Assembly (NCBI GenBank): GCA_012267605.1
Contig: JAAXGF010000302.1
Location: forward strand, 1 to 11,416
DNA: 11,416 nucleotides
Reading direction: 5' to 3'
Source of the DNA: Alphaproteobacteria bacterium
GTDB lineage: Bacteria > Pseudomonadota > Alphaproteobacteria > JAAXGF01
Every line of letters starts with the position of its first letter. Position 1 is the first letter of the stretch. The notes beneath the pieces are model-generated. The model worked only from the letters and a program-made list of their open reading frames with translations. It was not told where the DNA came from and made no database searches. Positions 1-7,045 of the stretch are shown in pieces. Position numbers and translations under genes: made by a program.

Positions 1-750
1 AGTTGCGGAAGTCGGGCTAGGGCGACGTTTGGCGCTCTTATGGCGATCATGGGACGCGCCTTTTGGCGTCTTTTGGGCGCCCACCGCGCGCGCAGCGGAG
101 ATCATGTGGACGGATGGCGGCGGATGGGGAACAAGTGGGAGCGGGATGGTTATCGCTTCGCCGCTCCGACCCCCAGAGATCTCTTAGCTTCTCAGTTGTC
201 GAACTTTGCGCCCACACCCGACCTGGTCGTCCATGCGGATTTTACACCGAGCGCTCAGGAACGGCGCAGCCAATGGGCGGATGTGGCGGACGAGTTGCAA
301 GGATTGATGCAGGCGGATTTTTCCGGCTATCTGCCCGAAGACATATTGGTCAAACTCGATCGCGCGAGCATGGCGGTTAGCCTCGAGGCCCGCTGCCCCC
401 TTCTCGATGCACGCGTGGCCGAATTCGCATTCCGCCTTCCGAACGTCATGCGCCTGGATCGCCAAGGCGGGAAGCGCATCTTGCGTGACGTGCGGGCTCG
501 CTACGTGCCTCCCCAATTAACGGAACGGCCGAAGCAAGGATTTTCCGTGCCTGTCGCCGACTGGCGTCGGGGACCGCTACGCGACTGGGCGGAAGACTGC
601 CTCGACGAATCGCGGCTCAAACGCGAAGGCTGGTTTAACGCGTCGGATGTACGGCGACTGTGGTCCCAGCACCGCAGTGGCTTTCGCAAACACACAAAAT
701 TTATTTGGTCCGTGTTGGTGTTCCAACGGTGGTGCGACGAGTACCTCTGA
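1..750 (+). CDS. asnB: Asparagine synthase-type amidotransferase, C-terminal part (5' end outside window)
   Basis: The frame is open from base 1 to a TGA at 748-750 (249 codons), so this is the C-terminal part of a longer protein. The class II asparagine synthases have an N-terminal glutaminase domain and a C-terminal ATP-dependent synthetase domain that makes an aspartyl-AMP intermediate and amidates it. Only the end of the synthetase domain is visible here. The diagnostic stretch is YLPEDILVKLDRASMAVSLE followed by ARCPLLD, then a GGKRILR segment and ERPKQGFSVPVADW; these occur in order in the family. The N-terminal catalytic Cys and the SGGxDS ATP loop lie upstream of the window. Many alphaproteobacterial paralogues of this type sit in surface-polysaccharide clusters and amidate sugars or other carboxylates, so true asparagine synthesis is not certain. 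The gene is convergent with thiC. The part before about residue 45 is poorly conserved, but I see no frameshift. Confidence 0.9.
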   Translation, partial: SCGSRARATFGALMAIMGRAFWRLLGAHRARSGDHVDGWRRMGNKWERDGYRFAAPTPRDLLASQLSNFAPTPDLVVHADFTPSAQERRSQWADVADELQGLMQADFSGYLPEDILVKLDRASMAVSLEARCPLLDARVAEFAFRLPNVMRLDRQGGKRILRDVRARYVPPQLTERPKQGFSVPVADWRRGPLRDWAEDCLDESRLKREGWFNASDVRRLWSQHRSGFRKHTKFIWSVLVFQRWCDEYL

Positions 751-795
751 GAAAGTTTTTTGCTGAATTCCTTGCGATAATCACGTTGAGTTTGA

Positions 796-823
796 GACAG
801 TTTCGCTAGCTTGCGGCACTGTC
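796..823. other. Hairpin between convergent asnB and thiC (possible weak terminator)
   Basis: GACAGT (796-801) and ACTGTC (818-823) form 6 bp, with an inner CGC/GCG pairing (804-806 with 813-815) across a small internal loop. It lies in the 189-base gap between two convergent genes, where a terminator would be expected. No U-tract follows directly on either strand (the nearest T run on + is about 12 bases later), so function is doubtful. The rest of 751-939 holds only a distant imperfect inverted repeat (850-860 with 920-930, one mismatch). Confidence 0.25.
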
Positions 824-939
824 CGGATGCTTGCCTTTTCGGGTGGACCAACACGAACTCTCGCGCAGGCGGAAATATTTGGCCGCGTAGCCTATTCCCT
901 TGGCAAAAGTGTTCGTCAGGAGTTCGCGTTTACGTCAGA

Positions 940-2781
940 TTACAGCACCTTGTTAGACTCTACTAATTCCTTGAGCTCATCGGTACTGCGGTAGATTTCA
1001 CCGCCGCCACGCCGGAATTCCTCGGCCATTTGAGCCATTCCCGATTCGGCAAATTCCCGCACGTCCTGAGAGATTTTCATCGAACAAAACTTGGGTCCGC
1101 ACATGGAGCAGAAGTGAGCCACCTTATGTGCTTCCTTAGGCAGAGTTTGATCGTGGAACGCGCGCGCGGTTTCAGGGTCTAGCGACAGATTAAATTGATC
1201 TTCCCAGCGAAACTCGAAGCGCGCCCGGCTCAAGGCGTCATCCCGTTCGCGGGCGGCTGGGTGGCCCTTGGCCAAATCGGCTGCATGGGCCGCAATTCGG
1301 TACGTAATGACCCCTGTCTTAACGTCATCCCGATCGGGAAGTCCCAAGTGCTCCTTGGGAGTCACGTAGCACAGCATGGCGGTACCGAACCAGCCGATCA
1401 TCGCCGCGCCAATACCGCTGGTAATGTGATCATAGCCTGGAGCAACGTCAGTAGTTAGTGGCCCGAGCGTGTAGAACGGGGCCTCACCGCACTCCCTGAG
1501 CTGCTTGTCCATGTTTATCTTGATCTTGTGCATGGGTACGTGGCCGGGACCCTCGATCATCACTTGGACATCCTTCTTCCAAGCGACGCGTGTCAGTTCC
1601 CCAAGGGTTTCAAGCTCGGCGAACTGCGCCTCGTCGTTGGCGTCAGCGATTGAACCAGGGCGCAATCCGTCGCCTAGAGAGAAGCTGACGTCGTAGGCGC
1701 GCATGATGTCGCAAATTTCTTCGAAATGGGTGTAGAGGAAACTCTCCTGGTAGTGAGCGAGACACCACTTCGCCATGATCGAACCACCACGGCTGACGAT
1801 CCCGGTGACCCGTTTCGCGGTGAGCGGGACGTATGGAAGCCTTACACCGGCGTGAATAGTGAAATAGTCGACCCCCTGCTCGCAATGCTCGATCAAGGTA
1901 TCCCGGTAGATATCCCAAGTAAGCTCCTCAGCGGCGCCGCCAACCTTTTCCAGTGCCTGGTATATCGGTACCGTACCGATCGGGACGGGCGAATTGCGTA
2001 TGATCCATTCACGGATATTGTGAATGTTGCGCCCGGTGGACAAATCCATGACGTTGTCCGCACCCCAACGGATCGCCCATACCATCTTATCGACTTCGTC
2101 GGCCACCGATGAGGTAACCGCCGAATTGCCGATGTTGGCGTTGATTTTAACCAGGAAATTGCGGCCGATGATCATCGGTTCGGTTTCCGGATGGTTTATG
2201 TTGCTGGGAATGATCGCCCGGCCCCCCGCCACCTCGTCACGGACAAATTCGGGCGTGACGACATCCGGGATGCTGGCACCAAAAGATTCGCCGTCCCGCG
2301 CGTCGTCATTTCGACGCACCTCCCGCCCAAGGTTTTCCCGAATGGCGATGAATTCCATTTCCGGCGTGATCACGCCCGCGCGGGCGTAGGCCAGCTGGGT
2401 GACGGCTTTACCCGCTTTCGCACGCATGGGCCGCCGAGAGAGAGGAAATTCCGGCACCAATCGGGATCCATCGGCGAAACCGTTGTCGGCTGCCTCAACT
2501 GTGCGTCCGGTATACTCCTCGACGTCCCCACGGGCGCGGATCCACGGTTCGCGGATCGGGCGAAGCCCTTGATGTATGTCGATCTCGGCTTTCGGATCGG
2601 TATAGGGCCCCGAGGTGTCGTAAACGCGCAGCGGAGGCTCGCCGGCAGTCTCATGAAGCGGGATTTCGCGTGTCGGCACACGGATTTCCGGATGGCTCAC
2701 GCCCGCAACATAAGTTTTACGCGAGCCAGGCAGAGGTCCGGTGGTAACCGAAATTCTTTCAGGTTTGGTAATAACGTTCAC
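940..2781 (-). CDS. thiC: Phosphomethylpyrimidine synthase ThiC
   Basis: This 613-residue protein is the radical-SAM enzyme that rearranges aminoimidazole ribotide to 4-amino-5-hydroxymethyl-2-methylpyrimidine phosphate, the pyrimidine half of thiamin, in the cytoplasm. The length fits the bacterial family. The hallmark is the C-terminal cluster motif CSMCGPKFC (Cys 558, 561, 566; C-x2-C-x4-C), which holds the [4Fe-4S] cluster. Typical ThiC blocks precede it: SRGGSIMAKW, GDGLRPGSIADA, MIEGPGHVPMHKI and LGPLTTDVAPGYDHI. The start is GTG (2779-2781), chosen because a perfect AGGAGG lies 6 nt upstream (2788-2793) and the next residues match the family N-terminus. The gene stands alone, with no other thi gene in the window. 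A TPP riboswitch lies about 100 bases upstream, so expression should fall when thiamin pyrophosphate is plentiful. Confidence 0.98.
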   Translation of the reverse strand: MNVITKPERISVTTGPLPGSRKTYVAGVSHPEIRVPTREIPLHETAGEPPLRVYDTSGPYTDPKAEIDIHQGLRPIREPWIRARGDVEEYTGRTVEAADNGFADGSRLVPEFPLSRRPMRAKAGKAVTQLAYARAGVITPEMEFIAIRENLGREVRRNDDARDGESFGASIPDVVTPEFVRDEVAGGRAIIPSNINHPETEPMIIGRNFLVKINANIGNSAVTSSVADEVDKMVWAIRWGADNVMDLSTGRNIHNIREWIIRNSPVPIGTVPIYQALEKVGGAAEELTWDIYRDTLIEHCEQGVDYFTIHAGVRLPYVPLTAKRVTGIVSRGGSIMAKWCLAHYQESFLYTHFEEICDIMRAYDVSFSLGDGLRPGSIADANDEAQFAELETLGELTRVAWKKDVQVMIEGPGHVPMHKIKINMDKQLRECGEAPFYTLGPLTTDVAPGYDHITSGIGAAMIGWFGTAMLCYVTPKEHLGLPDRDDVKTGVITYRIAAHAADLAKGHPAARERDDALSRARFEFRWEDQFNLSLDPETARAFHDQTLPKEAHKVAHFCSMCGPKFCSMKISQDVREFAESGMAQMAEEFRRGGGEIYRSTDELKELVESNKVL

Positions 2782-2787
2782 GATCGA

Positions 2788-2834
2788 CCTCCTGTTGCGC
2801 GAAATACGGAAAACACGAAGGAAGATCGAGGAAG
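2788..2834 (-). promoter_or_regulatory. thiC ribosome binding site and candidate anti-RBS segments
   Basis: The thiC Shine-Dalgarno is AGGAGG at 2788-2793, 6 nt before the GTG start. Two upstream segments of the leader read CUUCCU on the - strand (2829-2834 and 2819-2824). Each could pair with AGGAGG over 6 bp including one G-U. No terminator hairpin with a U-tract is visible between the aptamer and thiC, so a translational off-switch through SD sequestration is the more likely mode. The complementarity is seen; the switch mechanism is inferred. Confidence 0.4.
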
Positions 2835-2880
2835 TGGTTACTTATAGCCTTGGTTTTGTGGCACCGCGCCCCATCCTCGT

Positions 2881-3006
2881 CCCTCCGCCGGCATGACCCG
2901 GATCAGGTTCAAAGGGTTTCCATGTTGCTCCGGCCCAAGATCGACCCGCAATCTTGATTGAACCGCGCCGATGGTTTCTCAACCCCCTACCGGGGTTCCC
3001 CTCGGA
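2881..3006 (-). ncRNA. TPP riboswitch (THI element) in the thiC leader
   Basis: On the - strand the leader carries the conserved thiamin-pyrophosphate aptamer. The pyrimidine-sensing UGAGA is at 2977-2981, after a P3-like CCCC/GGGG hairpin (about 2983-2996). The core ACCCUUUGAACCUGAUC is at 2901-2917, followed by CCGGGUCAUGCCGGCGGAGGGA, which is the usual P4/P5 end. Binding of TPP normally turns thiamin genes off. Between UGAGA and ACCC there are 59 nt where E. coli thiM has only a few. This insert contains a CAAGAU-N9-AUCUUG hairpin (2936-2956) and outer CCAU/AUGG pairing (2920-2923 with 2971-2974), so it looks like an extended structured arm rather than random sequence. P1 could not be assigned with certainty, so the ends are approximate. 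Confidence 0.95.
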
Positions 3007-3015
3007 ATTCTTGCC

Positions 3016-3044
3016 AGGATGGGGCCAGCTAACGGGTGTGTCAA
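3016..3044 (-). promoter_or_regulatory. Probable sigma-70-type promoter of thiC
   Basis: On the - strand there is a perfect -35 TTGACA (3039-3044), a 17-bp spacer and a weak -10 CATCCT (3016-3021). Initiation would fall near 3009, right at the 5' edge of the riboswitch, which is the position expected for a riboswitch-controlled gene. The -10 matches only 3 of 6 consensus bases. Confidence 0.55.
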
Positions 3045-3085
3045 GAAAATGGCCGCGACGGGCGTGACAAACGAGCCTGTCGCGG
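3041..3085 (-). terminator. Probable intrinsic terminator of the endonuclease gene
   Basis: The arms 3053-3063 and 3075-3085 pair over 11 bp on the transcript (one G-U) around an 11-nt loop. Read on the - strand, the stem is followed by CCAUUUUCUUGA, a moderate U-tract. It lies 52 bases after the nuclease stop codon. The T-rich tail overlaps the thiC -35 element, so the end of one transcription unit and the start of the next share sequence. Confidence 0.6.
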
Positions 3086-3136
3086 TACATCTGACCAACC
3101 GCCTTCCTTGTCGGTCATGTTCAACAGCAGCAGGTC

Positions 3137-4381
3137 TTAGCCGAGCTCACGGTTGGCAAATATGATAGCTCGCCCTTCCCGCTGGGCTTGCTCTTTGCTA
3201 TAACGCACACGGTCAATCTGGAGATTCTCATTGTCGACGAGCTGGATAAATCCGGCACGGCTGTTCGCGAGTATCACTGGTTTTAGTGGCTGCAAGCGCA
3301 ACGCCTCACCGGCATTGATGACGCCTTTCAAATCCAATGTTCGCCCTTTGTCGTCGGACAGCTTCCAGCCGTCGATGGACGTTGTATTACCGGTCAGATT
3401 GATGATGGAAACCCACTCACCCTCGCGTTCATTCCCGGCGGAATTAACGAGCGCCGCGGCGATGAACACGTCGACTTCGTCGTCGGAAAAGCGGATGGGC
3501 CGGGGTCGCCCATTGTCGCGAATGATGTCCGCGGGGGAGTTGACCTCGCGCCGCTCCGGGAAGTCGTGCACGTTTATCCTATTGCGAGTATCCGCATCGG
3601 GTTCGAAAACGAACAGCGGGTTTCGGTTCGGCAGGACCTCGGGAAAGTCGAGGCCGGTTAGGCGTTCGATTTCGGCCACGGAAACTTGGTAAAGCTGATT
3701 ATTGAAAGTTCGCCGGCCGTCCTTGTCGGCGATCGCATCGTTGTCCTGAGGGACGAGGAACGCACGTACTTCCAACTCGTCCGATTTGTTCAGAAAAAAG
3801 ACAACCTTGAAGAAGGCTGCCGGCACGAACGCGGGCGGGCGCCCGTCTGGCCGGATTGTGAGCATGAAATCGCCGAACACAGGTCCCGAGAACACGCTGA
3901 GTTTGTCGTTTTTGTCGAGATCCAGGTTGAACACCCAGTTTTCGAGTTCCAGCCATTCATCCTGGTTCAGGTTCGCATGCTGAAGCGCGGCGTTGAAATA
4001 GAAGTAGGTGTCGTCCGTAGCCCGCTGTGCGATTTTCTTGGTCCTCCCCCACGCCGCAGCGGCACGCCGGGCCATATGGCCACGGTCCCAAGGATTGTCG
4101 TAATAATAATCGTTGTTGAGCTGGTTTTCCGGGCCGATCCTCTTGTCAGAGCGCCAACGACGACTCTTGGTTTTGTGAAACTGCTCTTGGTCGATATTGA
4201 GCGCCGCGAACAGAGGTGTTCTGAACGGTCCGTGCATGGCAACTGTATAATTTGCGTAGTCAGCAAAAATTTCGCGGCGCATCTCCGCGCGCCTGAGCAC
4301 GTCGCCCACGACGCTGGGTGAAAATTCCGGCAACGGTACCGGTTTATCCGTGTGCAAAAATTCGGGATCGTATCCAGCCAT
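3137..4381 (-). CDS. DNA/RNA non-specific endonuclease (DRGH family) with C-terminal lamin-tail-like domain
   Basis: This is a 414-residue protein. Residues about 45-270 match the NUC1/NucA beta-beta-alpha-metal endonucleases, which cut DNA and RNA of any sequence. DRGHM (99-103) holds the catalytic His102. N130-x3-Q134 followed by N139-x3-W143-x3-E147 aligns position by position with the family's metal-binding Asn, PQ and N..W..LE helix motifs. Residues about 300-405 (GEWVSIINLTGNTTSIDGWK, then LSDD, a LRLQPL segment and NSRAGFIQLVDNE) have the beta-sandwich pattern of the lamin-tail domain (LTD), often found attached to secreted or membrane-linked nucleases. No signal peptide or membrane segment is evident at the N-terminus, unlike many relatives, so location is unclear. 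ATG 4379-4381 has a GAGGGGGG stretch upstream as a plausible RBS. A terminator follows the gene. No immunity-like gene or secretion gene adjoins it. The nuclease call is firm; the LTD call is by pattern only. Confidence 0.88.
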   Translation of the reverse strand: MAGYDPEFLHTDKPVPLPEFSPSVVGDVLRRAEMRREIFADYANYTVAMHGPFRTPLFAALNIDQEQFHKTKSRRWRSDKRIGPENQLNNDYYYDNPWDRGHMARRAAAAWGRTKKIAQRATDDTYFYFNAALQHANLNQDEWLELENWVFNLDLDKNDKLSVFSGPVFGDFMLTIRPDGRPPAFVPAAFFKVVFFLNKSDELEVRAFLVPQDNDAIADKDGRRTFNNQLYQVSVAEIERLTGLDFPEVLPNRNPLFVFEPDADTRNRINVHDFPERREVNSPADIIRDNGRPRPIRFSDDEVDVFIAAALVNSAGNEREGEWVSIINLTGNTTSIDGWKLSDDKGRTLDLKGVINAGEALRLQPLKPVILANSRAGFIQLVDNENLQIDRVRYSKEQAQREGRAIIFANRELG

Positions 4382-4548
4382 TGAATTCCCCCCTCATGAC
4401 ATTCTCGATTACGGTCAGAACTACGATCGAACACAATTTTACAGTGTATCGAATAAATATAGCAGAATTGTGACGTAAAGTTGTACCAGCCAAAGACTGG
4501 CTCGTCCGCCGCCGTGTTCCGGGCGAGCGGGGCATGCCCGAAATTAAT

Positions 4549-5001
4549 TCAATCTCCCGCGCACTCAGGTCCAGTCAACCAGTCCCAGGCGTCTTCGATG
4601 CCGCTGAGGTCGAAGATCTGTGGATCGGGATCGCCGTGCCATACATCGAAAATGATTTCGATCGTCTTGGCGCCGAGGAGTTGGCTAGCATCATCGATGA
4701 TGACGGAATGGTGCTCATATGTTTCACGCACCCGCGTAAATTCACCATCATCGATTCTATATTCGGATCGTTTTGACAGAACCTGGCCGTTGTTGGCCAT
4801 GATGTCCCTTTGCACGCTGCTGACGTGAATCATCCCGGCCATGTCCGTTTCGTTTGACAAATAGCAAAACTTCTTTCCAGTGAACGTATCGATCCGGATT
4901 AACAGCTGCCACTCCCCTGCCTCGCCTACATTCTCGGGTTTTTGACCAACTGCCGGCATGGCCATGAATAGGGAAACAAAAAACACGAATGCGGCGCGCA
5001 T
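4549..5001 (-). CDS. Small secreted protein of unknown function
   Basis: This is a 150-residue protein with a clear Sec signal peptide: MRAAFVFFVSLFMAMPAVGQ, short n-region, hydrophobic core, likely cut after the AVG/AVGQ region near residue 19-20. The mature part is small and acidic. It has Trp31, a DTFTGKKFCYL segment, and exactly two cysteines, Cys46 and Cys147, that could form one disulfide linking the N- and C-terminal ends. The C-terminus (FDLSGIEDAWDWLTGPEC) resembles the end of several short alphaproteobacterial periplasmic proteins that I cannot name securely. GGAG lies 8-9 nt before the ATG at 4999-5001. It follows ggt on the same strand after 91 bases, so the two may be co-transcribed. 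A link to glutathione breakdown would be guesswork. No function is assigned. Confidence 0.75.
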   Translation of the reverse strand: MRAAFVFFVSLFMAMPAVGQKPENVGEAGEWQLLIRIDTFTGKKFCYLSNETDMAGMIHVSSVQRDIMANNGQVLSKRSEYRIDDGEFTRVRETYEHHSVIIDDASQLLGAKTIEIIFDVWHGDPDPQIFDLSGIEDAWDWLTGPECAGD

Positions 5002-5092
5002 GTCGTTCTCCAGAAAGCGGTCAGCTCATGCCTAATTTTGATCTTCCAATTGTCGGGAATCAACGACTGCGGACTATGGAAATACCAGTCGC

Positions 5093-6835
5093 TCAATAGC
5101 CTAGCGTCAATGCATCGGGCCGGCGGGTATCGGAAGCTCCGTAGAATCCTCCGTCGAGACGCATGATACTTTGACTGCTGCCCATGGCACGGCCAACGAG
5201 AATTTCGTGCCCCTTGGCCGTGAGCAATTCAAGCGTGTCGGGGCTGAAGCCCTGTTCCACCCGCAATGTGTCAGGCAACCATTGGTGGTGAACTCTCGGT
5301 GCTGCAGTGGCGGCGGCGATGTTCATCCCGTGGTCAATCACGTTCAAGATGATTTGCAAGGTCGTGGTGATAATGCGCGGGCCTCCTGGGCTACCGGTAG
5401 CAAGGAACGGTGCGCCGTCCTTGAGTACGATCGTCGGACTCATGGAACTCAGCGGGCGTTTTCCAGCTTCGATCGCATTTGCTTCTCCACCGACGAGACC
5501 ATATGCGTTGGCGACACCGGGTTTGGCCGAGAAATCATCCATTTCATTGTTCAACAAAATGCCGGTGCCAGGTGCGACGATACCGCTGCCGAAACTAAAA
5601 TTTATCGTCGTTGTGTTGCTAACGACATTTCCGTCAGTATCCATCACCGTGTAATGGGTAGTATCCGGGCTCTCGTACGCTAGTGGATTCCCTGGGGCGA
5701 GAGCATTTGCGGGCGTCCCTCGGTCTCGGTCGATTCCGGCTCCTAGCGAATCCGCGTAAGCCTTTGACGTCAGTCCTTCCACGGGGACCGGCCAGAAATC
5801 CGCGTCGCCCAGGTGCGCGGCGCGGTCAGCGTACGCGCGCTTCATGGTTTCGGCCATCAGGTGCAAGGATTCCGCGCCGTTGTGGCCAAGGGCGCTAATC
5901 GGGTAAGCCTCGAGGATATTGAGCATTTGAATAAGGTGGATTCCACCGGAACTCGGTGGCGGCATGGATAGGATTTCGTAGCCGCGATAGGTACCCCGCG
6001 TCGGAACTCGCGCCACCGCCCGGTAGGACTTCAAATCTTCTAGGGTGATAGAGCCACTATTGGCGGCCATGTCGGTCGCGATACGTTCGGCAATGACTCC
6101 TCGGTAAAATGCATCGGGTCCGATTTCAGCGATTTGCCTGAGGGATTCCGCAAGATCCCGCTGTACCAGGCGCTCGCCTGGCGCGAGCGCATCGCCGTTG
6201 GGCTTAAGAAATATGCGCGCCGTTTCGGGCGATGCCGCCAGCCTATCCCGTGCTGTGGCCATCGCCTGGGCCTGGGAATGAGTCACTGTCACGCCGGACT
6301 CTGCGAGGGCTATCGCCGGGTCGATCAATTCGGCCAGGGCCATGGTGCCGTAGCGTTCTAGCGCCATGGCCAAACCGGCCACCGTACCCGGAACTCCGAC
6401 GGCGTGATGGCTGAAACGGGCGCGAGCTTTATCGACATCGCCGTTAAGGTCGAGAAACATATCGGGTGTAGCCGAAGCCGGGGCAGTCTCCCGATAGTCG
6501 ATGGCGACGGTCTCGCCACTGGCGCCCCAGTGAACAAGCATGAATCCACCGCCCCCGAGGTTGCCAGCGCGCGGCAAGGTTACCGCTAGGGCAAAGCCCA
6601 CACCAACCGCCGCATCCACCGCGTTGCCTCCTCGTTTGAGAATGTCAACGCCAATCCTCGTGGCGACGGACTCTTGGGTGGCCACCATGCCGTGCGCGGC
6701 AAATACCGGATGAAAAATGTCCGCAGGGCCGATAATCGGCGTGCCTTGGGAAAACGCCGACGCGGGAAGAAACGCGAGGGCGAGCGCAAGGCCCAAAATC
6801 GGGTATCGAATAATCTGTAAAATGCCTTTGAACAT
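5093..6835 (-). CDS. ggt: Gamma-glutamyltransferase (glutathione hydrolase proenzyme)
   Basis: This is a 580-residue protein, the same length as E. coli Ggt. It removes the gamma-glutamyl group from extracellular or periplasmic glutathione and gamma-glutamyl amides and passes it to water or an amino acid. The N-terminus has a Sec signal peptide (hydrophobic about 11-28, ASAFSQ cleavage region). The proenzyme should cleave itself before Thr392 in TTHYTVMD; this Thr becomes the nucleophile of the small subunit. Substrate-binding residues are present: Arg115 (DYRETAPA), Asn412, Asp434 (NNEMDDFSAKPG), Ser463-Ser464 (PLSSMSP) and the GSPGG loop (481-485). E431 stands where E. coli has Gln430. The lid-loop stretch KPGVANAYGLVGGEANA is kept, as in E. 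coli-type enzymes. The ATG at 6833-6835 has only a weak AGG upstream. The gene is divergent from the formaldehyde dehydrogenase gene and lies upstream of the small secreted-protein gene. Confidence 0.98.
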   Translation of the reverse strand: MFKGILQIIRYPILGLALALAFLPASAFSQGTPIIGPADIFHPVFAAHGMVATQESVATRIGVDILKRGGNAVDAAVGVGFALAVTLPRAGNLGGGGFMLVHWGASGETVAIDYRETAPASATPDMFLDLNGDVDKARARFSHHAVGVPGTVAGLAMALERYGTMALAELIDPAIALAESGVTVTHSQAQAMATARDRLAASPETARIFLKPNGDALAPGERLVQRDLAESLRQIAEIGPDAFYRGVIAERIATDMAANSGSITLEDLKSYRAVARVPTRGTYRGYEILSMPPPSSGGIHLIQMLNILEAYPISALGHNGAESLHLMAETMKRAYADRAAHLGDADFWPVPVEGLTSKAYADSLGAGIDRDRGTPANALAPGNPLAYESPDTTHYTVMDTDGNVVSNTTTINFSFGSGIVAPGTGILLNNEMDDFSAKPGVANAYGLVGGEANAIEAGKRPLSSMSPTIVLKDGAPFLATGSPGGPRIITTTLQIILNVIDHGMNIAAATAAPRVHHQWLPDTLRVEQGFSPDTLELLTAKGHEILVGRAMGSSQSIMRLDGGFYGASDTRRPDALTLGY

Positions 6836-6860
6836 GACCTATCCGCATCCAAGCGCCGCA

Positions 6861-6963
6861 GACGATCGTCTATGCCGCAACGTTCAATCGACGATTAGCG
6901 ATTTTCATGCATTTCGCAATGCAGAGTGTACGCGACTACCGCGGATTGGTCGCAAGTTGACCA
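6861..6963. repeat. Cluster of short dyads upstream of the sigma-54 promoter (candidate activator sites)
   Basis: Three dyads lie in the ggt-ADH gap. They are GACGATCGTC (6861-6870, perfect palindrome), TGCATT-N4-AATGCA (6908-6923) and TGGTC-N7-GACCA (6947-6963). The word TCGCAA occurs in the last two, 36 bp apart (6914 and 6950). The second and third are centred about 130 and 91 bp before the predicted sigma-54 start. That is the usual distance for bacterial enhancer-binding protein sites. None is an exact NtrC site (TGCAC-N7-GTGCA type). The dyads are seen; their binding role is inferred. Confidence 0.35.
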
Positions 6964-7018
6964 GCTAGAAATTCTCCAGCTTAGCGATAAACGCCCAAAT
7001 TCTAGGGAAATGGCGAGA

Positions 7019-7035
7019 TTGGCACGGTGCTTGCT
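7019..7035 (+). promoter_or_regulatory. Sigma-54 (RpoN) promoter, exact consensus
   Basis: TTGGCACGGTGCTTGCT matches the published sigma-54 consensus YTGGCACG-N4-TTGCW at every specified base. The invariant GG (7021-7022) and GC (7033-7034) are 10 bases apart. Initiation would be near A7046. It is intergenic and points toward the formaldehyde dehydrogenase gene 250 bp away. A chance exact match on either strand of a window this size is unlikely (roughly one in several hundred, estimated by hand from 11 fixed and 2 half-fixed bases). Confidence 0.75.
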
Positions 7036-7045
7036 GCTTCCCCTT

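Noticed and set aside
1..150. Possible frameshift in the poorly conserved start of the asparagine synthase fragment
   Set aside because: The frame stays open from base 1 and a GNK segment followed by a family-like helix region can be placed in the same frame, so ordinary divergence is enough.
501..854. 117-codon - strand ORF opposite the asparagine synthase end
   Set aside because: It lies mostly antisense to a well-recognised coding region and has no domain or ribosome site.
2842..3090. 82-codon - strand ORF upstream of thiC
   Set aside because: It runs through the TPP riboswitch, thiC promoter and terminator; the RNA elements explain the sequence better.
4488..4502. AGCCA-N5-TGGCT hairpin after the small secreted-protein gene
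   Set aside because: It has only 5 bp and no U-tract on either strand, so it is not supported as a terminator.
6861..6963. NtrC binding sites in the ggt-adhC gap
   Set aside because: The arms resemble but do not match the NtrC half-sites; they are kept only as unassigned dyads.
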